From the NCBI GenBank assembly GCA_029881635.1, contig JAOUMG010000023.1, positions 1-10,909 on the forward strand: a stretch of 10,909 nucleotides of DNA. The letters are read 5' to 3'. This document shows positions 1-5,830 of this stretch, in pieces (the stretch's first letter is position 1; each line of letters starts with the position of its first letter). The notes below the pieces were generated by a model. The model was not told where the DNA came from, ran no database searches, and was given only the letters and a program-made list of their open reading frames with translations. Source of the DNA: Paracoccaceae bacterium. Its GTDB lineage: Bacteria > Pseudomonadota > Alphaproteobacteria > Rhodobacterales > Rhodobacteraceae. Position numbers and translations under genes: made by a program.

Positions 1-813
1 GAAATGGAAACTTCCGCCGCGCTCGGCTTTGGCTTTCGCTGCGGGTTCCTCGGGCTTTTGCACCTTGAGGTGATCCGCGACCGGCTGGAACGTGAGTATG
101 ACCTTGATCTGATCACCACCGCCCCTTCGGTGGTTTTCCACCTGCACATGCGTGACGGCACCGTGCGCGAACTCCACAACCCCGCCGACATGCCCGACCT
201 GACGCATGTGGACCATATTGAAGAGCCGCGCATCAAGGCCACGATCATGGTCCCCGACGACTATTTGGGCGATGTGCTGAAGCTTTGCCAGGACCGGCGC
301 GGCATCCAGATGGACCTGACCTATGCCGGCAGCCGCGCCATGGTCGTCTATGACCTGCCGCTGGCCGAAGTGGTTTTCGACTTCTACGACCGCCTCAAAT
401 CAGTGACCAAGGGCTATGCCAGCTTCGATTACCAGATGATGGGCTACCGCGAGGATTTTCTGGTCAAGATGTCGATCCTCGTCAATGAGGAACCCGTCGA
501 TGCGCTGTCGATCATGGTCCACCGCGACCGGGCCGAGGCGCGCGGCCGCGTCATGGTCGAAAAGCTGAAGGAACTGATCCCGCGCCACATGTTCAAGATC
601 CCCATCCAGGCCGCCATCGGCGCCCGCGTCATCGCCCGCGAAACGCTCTCGGCCATGCGCAAGGACGTGACTGCCAAATGCTACGGCGGCGACATGACGC
701 GGAAGAAGAAGCTCTTGGAAAAGCAGAAAGCTGGTAAGAAGAAGATGCGCCAGTTTGGCAAGGTGGAGATTCCGCAGAGCGCGTTTATTAACGCTCTGAA
801 AATGGACAGCTAA
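1..813 (+). CDS. lepA: Elongation factor 4 (LepA), 3' part
   Basis: LepA/EF4 is a ribosome-associated GTPase that acts on elongating or assembling ribosomes in the cytoplasm. Only the C-terminal ~270 residues are present; the frame is already open at base 1, so the GTPase domain lies outside the window. Seen here are the LepA-typical [14 protein letters not shown] segment near the start, the [11 protein letters not shown] stretch that follows it, and the highly conserved end with a Lys-rich region ([19 protein letters not shown]) followed by [12 protein letters not shown]. The reading frame is intact to TAA at 811-813 and ends at the normal place for the family. The first ATG inside the window (base 4) is internal, not a start. 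Codons are strongly G/C-ending, which sets the host reference for judging the A/T-rich gene downstream. Family assignment is near certain from these motifs. Confidence 0.97.
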   Translation, partial: EMETSAALGFGFRCGFLGLLHLEVIRDRLEREYDLDLITTAPSVVFHLHMRDGTVRELHNPADMPDLTHVDHIEEPRIKATIMVPDDYLGDVLKLCQDRRGIQMDLTYAGSRAMVVYDLPLAEVVFDFYDRLKSVTKGYASFDYQMMGYREDFLVKMSILVNEEPVDALSIMVHRDRAEARGRVMVEKLKELIPRHMFKIPIQAAIGARVIARETLSAMRKDVTAKCYGGDMTRKKKLLEKQKAGKKKMRQFGKVEIPQSAFINALKMDS

Positions 814-828
814 GCTGTCCGTTTTCAG
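796..828 (+). terminator. 15-bp hairpin with the lepA stop codon as its loop
   Basis: Arms 796-810 and 814-828 are complementary over 15 positions (one is a G-U pair), and the three-base loop is exactly the TAA stop of lepA. This would be a very stable RNA stem at the mRNA 3' end. There is no T-run after it (GAGCGGG follows), so it is not a classical intrinsic terminator. It could protect the 3' end, aid Rho-type termination, or affect termination of translation. The structure is read directly; the function is inferred. Confidence 0.55.
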
Positions 829-848
829 GAGCGGGTGGGCGAAAGCGA

Positions 849-1000
849 TTGGCGAAGCCAAACGCGTGCTCACGCGGTGGGGGTGGGGCATTGGCTGTGC
901 TGAAGATGGATGGGTGAGGCGCGGCCCCGGCCTTGGCCGGGGAGAAAACGCTCCAGTGAAGCGTTTTCAGTGCTGAACGCCCGCGAAAGCCTTCGCGGGC
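849..1000. repeat. Intergenic cluster of perfect hairpins
   Basis: The spacer after lepA (814-1122) has no convincing gene but packs consecutive perfect inverted repeats: 849-853/857-861 (loop GAA), 863-868/871-876 (loop CT), 925-932/935-942 (CCCCGGCC, loop TT), 944-952/960-968 (GAAAACGCT, 7-base loop) and 979-987/992-1000 (GCCCGCGAA, 4-base loop). The last three lie almost back to back. The pattern suits a palindromic intergenic repeat of the REP/BIME kind, but no second copy occurs in this window, so the repeat nature is inferred. The open minus-strand frame across it looks like a by-product of the inverted repeats. Confidence 0.5.
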
Positions 1001-1122
1001 TGGCCCTGCACCGCTTTCTTCGGGGTGACAACTAGGATACCATACAGTTGGAGCGGGTAGGCGGGTTAGAGGTAGACCGCTCAATATCCAATCGGCGGGC
1101 GTCTACTAGACAGGTTGGAAGC

Positions 1123-2154
1123 GTGGCTACGGTTTCTAAATTTCCCTATAGTGTTCAGTTTCTAGATTTAGCGAGTTATTCCGTAGACGTAATGAATATT
1201 GAGAGATCAAATGCGTTAACTTTTCACACACAACACGTGTCAACTTTTACGCCGACTAGCATGATGTTTTTGGCAGAAACTTGCAGGCATCGATCACGAA
1301 TTTTTTCTGAAGAGAAAATTTCTTATATAGGATTAAGACGGCATAGTTACGCAAACAACTTGGGGTTTTCGGAAGCATTAAACCTAAAGGGAAATCCGTT
1401 TCCCCAAGGGGCATTTGGTGGAAAAAACTACTTTCCGTTGAGTCGTCTGGAGCGTGGTGATCTAGAGAATTTGGTGTCTAAGAGCGGAATAGAGATTGGT
1501 GATGCGATCCAAGAAAAATGTAACGAAATTGCCCATGTGGTTTCGCAACGAAAATCACCCGCGCTGGAGAAGGTTTTGGCTGACTCTTTTCGGGAGATAT
1601 TTAGGAACGTTTTTGAACACGCTTGCGTGGATCGCGCAGCGTTTTGCGCGCAGTATTGGCCCTCGAGAGATCTAGTTGAGATATGTATTTCTGACAGAGG
1701 TGTCGGTTTTTCCAAGTCATTAAGCAACGATTCGGATTTTTCCGGACTCTCTGATCGAGAGGCGCTTATGTTCAGTATAATGCCGGGTGTTTCAGGAAAG
1801 GCAAGGAAGCATAAAAAGAAAAAGAGTCATCAGAAATCCGTTTGGGACAATTCTGGATTTGGGCTTTATTTTGCATCTCAGCTCGCAGGAAAGTTCGGGT
1901 GGTTTGGAGTTGCCTCAGGAAAGCACGCCATTTTTGTTGAAAATGGTGGAAAGTTACGCCACACTCCTGCGAATATTGAAGGGTCAATTGTATCAATTCG
2001 ATTGAAGCTTAATAGTGTTGAAGTTCTCGAACAAGAAATCTATCAGATTGGGAAGAAAGCGGCTAAGGTAAAGCAGACAATCGGAGTTAGGAATTTGACG
2101 CCTAGGAGTGTGGAATCATTTTTGGCACACGAATGGGTAAGTGATCGAGACTGA
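1123..2154 (+). CDS. Stand-alone GHKL-type ATP-binding protein
   Basis: About 343 residues. The C-terminal half carries the GHKL (gyrase/Hsp90/histidine kinase/MutL) ATP-binding signature: N-box EIFRNVFEH (E158, N162, H166), G1 box DRGVGF (D191, G193, G195), a Lys-rich segment at about 226-238 that may be the ATP lid, and G2 box SGFGLYFA (G245, G247). No phospho-acceptor His domain, receiver domain or membrane helix is visible, so it is not an ordinary sensor kinase. The N-terminal ~110 residues (FTPTSMMFLAET, YANNLGFSEAL) look a little like the STAS-like part of other lone ATP-binding proteins; that is only an impression. GTG at 1123 is chosen because AGG lies 8 bases upstream and the A/T-rich composition begins there. 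TTG at 1048 would add 25 residues, and ATG at 1192 is also possible. Composition and codons (AGA/AGG Arg, TTA Leu) differ sharply from lepA, which suggests transfer. The biological role is unknown. Confidence 0.85.
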   Translation: MATVSKFPYSVQFLDLASYSVDVMNIERSNALTFHTQHVSTFTPTSMMFLAETCRHRSRIFSEEKISYIGLRRHSYANNLGFSEALNLKGNPFPQGAFGGKNYFPLSRLERGDLENLVSKSGIEIGDAIQEKCNEIAHVVSQRKSPALEKVLADSFREIFRNVFEHACVDRAAFCAQYWPSRDLVEICISDRGVGFSKSLSNDSDFSGLSDREALMFSIMPGVSGKARKHKKKKSHQKSVWDNSGFGLYFASQLAGKFGWFGVASGKHAIFVENGGKLRHTPANIEGSIVSIRLKLNSVEVLEQEIYQIGKKAAKVKQTIGVRNLTPRSVESFLAHEWVSDRD

Positions 2155-2161
2155 GCAGCCT

Positions 2162-2178
2162 GTGGGTTCAGAACCCAC
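2162..2178. repeat. GTGGGTTC/GAACCCAC inverted repeat
   Basis: An 8-bp perfect inverted repeat (2162-2169/2171-2178, central A) lies 7 bases after the stop of the GHKL gene and is followed by CCTACACG. It has no T-run. It resembles the GTAGGGTGGGTT-type intergenic repeat I have seen in many proteobacterial genomes, here read on the minus strand. It marks the return to GC-rich DNA. The rest of 2179-2321 shows nothing beyond a weak 5-bp stem at 2280-2296. Confidence 0.35.
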
Positions 2179-2321
2179 CCTACACGCTCTCCCGCCCGAT
2201 TTGACCCGCAACAAACCGTGCCGCGCCTGCCGCCCGGCTGCGCTGACTATGTAGGGGTTTCAACCGCACCTGTTCTTCAGCCGCCTAACGCGCGGCGATG
2301 GAGATGCGCGCCCAAACGGGA

Positions 2322-2858
2322 TCAGGTCTGCGCTTTCCAAGATCCTTTGTATTCTTTCACGATACCTTCATTGTCTACCTTGAGCATCGCTGTGGTGCCG
2401 GTTTCCGTGTTCTCGCATTCATATCTATCCGAAGCGGTGCGGCGATAAACCAGCCGGAGCGGTATCAACTGTTCGCTTTCCAGATCGAGCCTTGCCGCCA
2501 AAACCTCGGCTTTTTCCCCAACGCCGAGCTTCAAGCGACGGATGGGCAAAGTCATCGTTGCCGGCGTGAAACCGAAATCGATATCCTTGGCACCGCTGAC
2601 TGCGGGTACAGGCACCCCATTCAACGTCCAGGTGTCATCGGTCCCGCGATGAACGAATATGCGGGATTTCGCCCCAATGCGCGCGCGCCGCGTCGTTCCG
2701 TCGCCGCGGGCACGAACGCGGTACCGCAGCACATTCCACGCGGCGTCTGTCGCCGACCCATCGATCAGATATCCGCCCTCGGCATTTGCAAAGCGGCATG
2801 CGTCATTGCCTCCACCGCCCTGCCTGACCCAAAGCACTGCATGTGTCCCTGCTATCAT
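2322..2858 (-). CDS. Putative glycolipid-binding family protein (DUF1089)
   Basis: 178 residues, the usual length for the putative glycolipid-binding family (Pfam DUF1089; Pseudomonas PA1994 is the structural example). No enzymatic role is established for it. Diagnostic segments are VLWVRQ and NDACRFANAEGGYLIDG near the N-terminus, a WTLNG strand (77-81), the signature DIDFGFTPATMTLPIRRL (92-109), LIPLRLVYRR (131-140), and the final VDNEGIVKEYKGSW. There is no signal peptide or membrane segment, so it is probably cytoplasmic. ATG at 2856-2858 is chosen because AAGGAG sits 7 bases upstream; a longer open frame to 2957 lacks that support and would add 33 unlikely residues. It is a single-gene unit next to a hairpin at 2892-2921. 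Family call is strong; function is unknown. Confidence 0.9.
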   Translation of the reverse strand: MIAGTHAVLWVRQGGGGNDACRFANAEGGYLIDGSATDAAWNVLRYRVRARGDGTTRRARIGAKSRIFVHRGTDDTWTLNGVPVPAVSGAKDIDFGFTPATMTLPIRRLKLGVGEKAEVLAARLDLESEQLIPLRLVYRRTASDRYECENTETGTTAMLKVDNEGIVKEYKGSWKAQT

Positions 2859-2891
2859 TGTCGATCTCCTTGGCTGGCGGCATGTTAACAC

Positions 2892-2921
2892 AAAAAACCG
2901 CCAGGCTAGTCGAGCGGTTTT
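2892..2921 (-). terminator. Intrinsic terminator-like hairpin upstream of the DUF1089 gene
   Basis: Arms 2894-2901 (AAAACCGC) and 2914-2921 (GCGGTTTT) pair perfectly around a 12-base loop. On the minus strand the stem ends in GCGGTTTTTT, a good intrinsic terminator shape. It sits only about 33 bases before the ATG at 2858. It may insulate the gene from minus-strand transcription coming from the helicase side, or act as a leader element. A weak promoter-like TTGCAC-17-GACTAG overlapping the hairpin would begin transcripts inside it. Confidence 0.55.
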
Positions 2922-3038
2922 GATGCCTGTGCAAGGGCGGGCGGTCCGCTCAGCCATCCTGTGCGGGCAGGTGGGCGTTTTTCGGCGTCAAATGTCCTGA
3001 TCAGGATTGCGGTTTGACGATGAGTTGCTGGTCATCCC

Positions 3039-3067
3039 TTGACCCCGGAACATGTATGAAATACGTC
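3039..3067 (+). promoter_or_regulatory. Candidate promoter of tRNA-Gly
   Basis: TTGACC at 3039-3044 and TACGTC at 3062-3067 are separated by 17 bases and would start transcription about 5-6 bases before the mature tRNA 5' end at 3080. The -35 match is good and the -10 match is weak. Position relative to the tRNA is the main support. A 12-bp perfect palindrome TCCTGATCAGGA lies upstream at 2995-3006. Confidence 0.45.
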
Positions 3068-3079
3068 ATGCTTCGCTGA

Positions 3080-3153
3080 GCGGGCGTTGTGTAATGGTAA
3101 GACCTCAGCCTTCCAAGCTGATGACGCGGGTTCGATTCCCGCCGCCCGCTCCA
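3080..3153 (+). tRNA. tRNA-Gly (anticodon TCC)
   Basis: A complete 74-base tRNA. The acceptor stem GCGGGCG (3080-3086) pairs fully with CGCCCGC (3143-3149), the discriminator is T at 3150, and CCA is encoded at 3151-3153. The anticodon stem TCAGC/GCTGA (3105-3109/3117-3121) encloses loop CTTCCAA with anticodon TCC at 3112-3114, which reads GGA and GGG glycine codons. The T arm GCGGG-TTCGATT-CCCGC is canonical. It is a lone tRNA gene on the strand opposite to both neighbouring protein genes. No integrase or 3'-end duplication of the tRNA is visible nearby, so there is no sign that it has served as an integration site. Confidence 0.97.
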
Positions 3154-3213
3154 TCAAGCCTCTTCATTGCTGAACGCCAAAGAATGCAGCGATAGCTGCA
3201 AAAAACCAAAGCG

Positions 3214-3250
3214 CTGATCCATGCGAGGGGTGACCCCGCAATAGGATCAG
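3214..3250 (-). terminator. Hairpin downstream of the helicase stop
   Basis: Outer arms CTGATCC (3214-3220) and GGATCAG (3244-3250) pair perfectly, and TGC..GGGG pairs with CCCCGCA inside, giving a long stem with a GA bulge. On the minus strand it is 21 bases after the helicase stop and is followed by CGCTTTGGTTTTTT, so it could terminate the helicase transcript, although the T-run starts late. A second hairpin TGCAGC/GCTGCA (3185-3190/3195-3200) lies further on, between it and the tRNA. Facing the tRNA, these could also block convergent transcription. Confidence 0.5.
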
Positions 3251-3271
3251 CCGCCTGCATTGCTACCAGCC

Positions 3272-4765
3272 TTAGCTGTCGGTCGATGCCTTGCCGCGTG
3301 GCACGGCGCGCAAAAGGAAGTCAGGGACATGATCGCCCATTCCGACGACAGGACCGGATGTGTCGCCACGCCTGTCGTGTTTGGGCGCGCGGCTGCGCGG
3401 TTTTTCTTTTGCAGGCCGTTCGTGCTGATTGTCTGGCTTCGGCTCGACGGCGGCCGATTCCACGATGCGCTCTTGCGCAACGACGGGATTTTCCTGGGCC
3501 GGGCTGGGCTTTTCTTCACGGGTGCGCGAACGCGATGAACTGCGTGCAGGTCGTTCGGCCTTCTTGCGCTCGTCCGTTTTTCGCGCGGGGCGCTGCGACG
3601 CTTCGGAAACGGCAAAGCTCTCAGGCGCAGCGACGCGGGGAAGCGGTTTTTTCAGCAGCGCCTCGATCGCGTCCAGGTATTTCTGATCGGCAGGTGTGGA
3701 AAGGGTGATCGCACAACCCTTTCGGCCAGCGCGCCCGGTGCGCCCGATGCGGTGGACGTAATCTTCGGCATGCGAGGGCACGTCAAAATTGAAGACGTGC
3801 GAGACCGCGGGGATATCGAGTCCGCGCGCAGCCACATCCGACGCCACAAGAAAGCGCAAAGTTCCATCGCGAAAACCGTCCAGTGTTCGTGTCCGCTGGC
3901 TCTGATCCAGATCGCCGTGAATGGGTGCCGCATCTAACCCATGGGATTTCAGCGACTTGGCCAGAATATCCACTTCTGTCTTGCGGTTGCAAAAGAGGAT
4001 GGCGTTGGTGCAGGCGTCACCCTCGGCCTTGATTATGGCGCGAAGGAGTTCACGCTTTTGCTTTGCGGACTGATCGCGGCGCGTTGGCGTGATTTCGATA
4101 AGACGTTGTTCGATTGTTTCCGATGCCGTTGCCTGACGGGCCACTTCGACGCGGGCGGGAGCATGGAGGAAAGTGTTGGTGATACGCTCAATCTCAGGCG
4201 CCATGGTGGCGGAAAAGAACAGCGTCTGGCGGGTGAAGGGTGTTAGCTGGAAAATACGCTCGATATCGGGGATGAAGCCCATGTCCAGCATGCGGTCCGC
4301 TTCGTCGACGACCATGATCTGCACGCCGGTAAGCAGCAATTTACCGCGTTCGAAATGATCGAGCAGCCGACCCGGCGTGGCAATCAGCACGTCAACACCG
4401 CGATCGATCAGCTTGTCTTGCTCACCAAAGGAAACGCCGCCGATCAGCAGCGCCTTGGTCAATTTGGTATACTTGGCGTAATTGTCGAAATTCTCGGCCA
4501 CCTGCGCGGCCAGTTCCCGCGTCGGAGCGAGCACGAGCGAGCGTGGCATGCGCGCACGGGCGCGACCACGACCCAGAAGGGTGATCATCGGCAGTACGAA
4601 ACTGGCCGTCTTGCCGGTGCCGGTCTGGGCGATGCCCAGAACATCCTTACCTTCAAGCGCAGGCGGTATGGCACCTGCCTGGATGGGTGTGGGGGTTTCA
4701 TAGCCGGTATCGGCAATGGCTTGCAGGACCTTGGGGTCCAGTTTCAGGTCGGAAAACTTTGTCAT
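3272..4765 (-). CDS. rhlE: DEAD-box ATP-dependent RNA helicase, RhlE type
   Basis: 497 residues. DEAD-box helicases use ATP to open short RNA duplexes in ribosome assembly and RNA decay, and RhlE can work with RNase E. All core motifs are visible: Q motif (FSDLKL with PTPIQ), motif I AQTGTGKT (46-53), Ia PTRELAAQ, Ib TPGRLLD, II DEAD (154-157), III SAT (185-187), V ARGLDIP, and VI HRIGRTGRAG (338-347). The last ~119 residues form a basic, low-complexity Arg/Lys/Glu/Pro tail, probably disordered and RNA-binding, ending in VVGMGDHVPDFLLRAVPRG, which looks like a conserved C-terminal tag. ATG at 4763-4765 is chosen because the family starts as MTKFSDL; the TTG at 4796-4798 has no ribosome site and lies within a leader hairpin. 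The ribosome site before the ATG is weak (GGA). RhlE is the best subfamily guess from the motifs; I cannot exclude another DEAD-box group. Confidence 0.95.
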   Translation of the reverse strand: MTKFSDLKLDPKVLQAIADTGYETPTPIQAGAIPPALEGKDVLGIAQTGTGKTASFVLPMITLLGRGRARARMPRSLVLAPTRELAAQVAENFDNYAKYTKLTKALLIGGVSFGEQDKLIDRGVDVLIATPGRLLDHFERGKLLLTGVQIMVVDEADRMLDMGFIPDIERIFQLTPFTRQTLFFSATMAPEIERITNTFLHAPARVEVARQATASETIEQRLIEITPTRRDQSAKQKRELLRAIIKAEGDACTNAILFCNRKTEVDILAKSLKSHGLDAAPIHGDLDQSQRTRTLDGFRDGTLRFLVASDVAARGLDIPAVSHVFNFDVPSHAEDYVHRIGRTGRAGRKGCAITLSTPADQKYLDAIEALLKKPLPRVAAPESFAVSEASQRPARKTDERKKAERPARSSSRSRTREEKPSPAQENPVVAQERIVESAAVEPKPDNQHERPAKEKPRSRAPKHDRRGDTSGPVVGMGDHVPDFLLRAVPRGKASTDS

Positions 4766-4887
4766 GTACGTCCATAATTTTGCGGCTTCAGGCCGCAAGG
4801 AAAAAGGGACGCTATATTCCGGGCGTCCCGGCGAGGCCCGCCGAATGCGGGCTGATTGGGCCTACTGCATATGCGCGCTGCCGTCAA
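4766..4887 (-). promoter_or_regulatory. Structured leader and candidate promoter of the helicase gene
   Basis: Read on the minus strand: TTGACG (4882-4887), a 17-base spacer, a poor -10 TAGGCC (4859-4864), then hairpin A (4836-4841/4847-4852), hairpin B with T-run (4801-4829), hairpin C (TGCGGC/GCCGCA, 4781-4786/4792-4797) and the ATG at 4765. A transcript from about 4852 would have a leader of ~87 bases made almost entirely of stems. That arrangement suits attenuation or temperature or RNA-helicase feedback control, but also a separate short RNA ending at hairpin B. The structures are seen; the regulation is inferred. Confidence 0.4.
4801..4829 (-). terminator. Intrinsic terminator or attenuator before the helicase
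   Basis: On the minus strand GGGACGC (4829-4823) pairs with GCGTCCC (4812-4806) around a 10-base loop and is followed directly by TTTTT (4805-4801). This is the best intrinsic terminator shape in the window. It lies 35 bases before the helicase ATG on the same strand. An alternative stem CCGGG/CCCGG (4819-4823/4827-4831, 3-base loop) uses the same bases and would prevent the terminator from forming. Confidence 0.65.
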
Positions 4888-4920
4888 CGCGTAGTGCATT
4901 CTGCCTAAAGCTCCGGCCCC

Positions 4921-4956
4921 AAAAGCGTCTCGCCCGCGTTGGGACGCGGGCGAGAC
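4921..4956 (-). terminator. Strong terminator for the small secreted protein gene
   Basis: A 13-bp perfect stem, arms 4927-4939 and 4944-4956, closes a 4-base loop. On the minus strand it is followed by GCTTTT (4926-4921). It is 122 bases past the stop codon at 5079, so the secreted protein gene would have a long 3' untranslated region. That region contains a tandem TTTGGGTGTA (4962-4971, 4972-4981) when read on the plus strand, and no other gene. Confidence 0.7.
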
Positions 4957-5078
4957 ATTGGTTTGGGTGTATTTGGGTGTATGTTTGGATGTTAGTTTAT
5001 TTGACGGTTGAATCTATGGCAGTTCCTTTCGTGTTGGCTGCGGTGAATGCACATCATGGCGCTTGTTCTTAAGGCCAG

Positions 5079-5435
5079 TCATATTCCGCCCCCTGCATTG
5101 GCGTGCATGACGACCGGTCCGTTGGAAAGCATTCCTCCAAACTGATCGCGGACGCCGATGCCGGACCGCGGTGCCACATTATGTGTGATCTTTATGGAAC
5201 TGACGGGATATGCGCCCTGTTCAGTTTTTTGATAGCGGGCCAACTGGGGCAGAACGTTTATACTGCTTTCGACAGATGCGAAATTCAACGAAGCGGATGT
5301 CTGCTCGGCAAAAGATGTTGGGCTGTATTCCAACTGGTGGGGCAGGGTTGTGGCAATGTCGAATTGGGCTGAATGACCCGGTCCTGCCGAGACCAGAACG
5401 GCTGCCACCGCCAGGATTTTGATCGGAACATTCAT
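5079..5435 (-). CDS. Small secreted protein of unknown function
   Basis: 118 residues; I do not recognise the family. The N-terminus is a clear Sec signal peptide: a Lys at position 6, a hydrophobic run ILAVAAVLVSA, then GPGHSA with a likely cleavage after A23. The mature ~95 residues are Ser/Thr/Gln/Asn-rich with no Cys, and end in a Gly-rich tail (NAGGGI). There are no membrane segments in the mature part, so it is probably periplasmic or exported. ATG at 5433-5435 is chosen because the signal peptide starts there and GAGG lies 8 bases upstream; a GTG at 5462 would put nine polar residues before it. It is a lone gene with its own downstream terminator at 4921-4956. Coding is supported by the signal peptide and ribosome site, not by homology. 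Confidence 0.7.
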   Translation of the reverse strand: MNVPIKILAVAAVLVSAGPGHSAQFDIATTLPHQLEYSPTSFAEQTSASLNFASVESSINVLPQLARYQKTEQGAYPVSSIKITHNVAPRSGIGVRDQFGGMLSNGPVVMHANAGGGI

Positions 5436-5830
5436 TGTGGCAGCCTCAGAATTGTTGTTCACATTGCGTTAATACTCGGGCCAAATGAGACAATTTTGAG
5501 GCAAACCGCCGGTTTTTGCTTTCGTGGAGACAGAAAGACAATTCCGAGAATACTATTTCTGGTTGCGCGACAATCGGCGTGTTTTTCGGCCTTAAGTTGA
5601 TCAAAAAGTCAAGATACTCGTCTGAAAAGACACTCGGCTTGCTCAAAGCCCGGCAATTAGGCGGGATTAAATGGATCTGATTCGGGTGGATTGGTGAATA
5701 TGTGGCATCCACTGTTTCGTTTCCCATGAAAGCGGAATGGCGCTGTCAGTGCCGAACATGTTGTGCGACAATTGCCAGAAGGGGGCGCCAGCGTTAGCGT
5801 TACCGCCGACCTAAGAGCTGTGAGAAACGC
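5436..5830. other. Non-coding stretch between divergent genes
   Basis: This 395-base region separates the secreted protein gene (minus) from the glycosyltransferase gene (plus) and must hold both promoters. It is more A/T-rich than the flanks. For the plus gene, TTGCCA (5772-5777) and TAGCGT (5795-5800) with a 17-base spacer are a weak candidate. For the minus gene, TATTAA (5468-5473) is a possible -10 without a clear -35. A minus-strand frame of 93 codons at 5446-5727 has no ribosome site and no recognisable motif and is not accepted as a gene. Confidence 0.4.

Noticed and set aside
400..891. Long open frame on the minus strand across lepA
   Set aside because: Antisense to the conserved lepA coding sequence; it comes from GC-rich codon bias and has no recognisable motif.
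788..1084. Minus-strand open frame of 98 codons across the hairpin cluster
   Set aside because: It reads through the inverted repeats and has no domain or ribosome site; such frames are typical by-products of palindromic intergenic DNA.
1048..1122. TTG start at 1048 for the GHKL protein
   Set aside because: Composition before 1123 is GC-rich like the spacer and the 25 added residues look unlike the rest; not fully excluded because AGGA lies about 10 bases upstream.
2298..2888. Plus-strand open frame of 196 codons
   Set aside because: Antisense to the DUF1089 gene, whose signature motifs and ribosome site decide the strand.
2995..3006. 12-bp palindrome TCCTGATCAGGA as an operator
   Set aside because: A single site with no linked regulator or nearby half-sites; chance cannot be excluded.
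3080..3153. tRNA-Gly as an integration site for a genomic island
   Set aside because: No integrase gene and no repeated tRNA 3' segment is visible nearby; both flanks look like host DNA.
5446..5727. Minus-strand open frame of 93 codons upstream of the secreted protein gene
   Set aside because: No ribosome site, no recognisable motif, and it overlaps the likely promoter and upstream region of the next gene.
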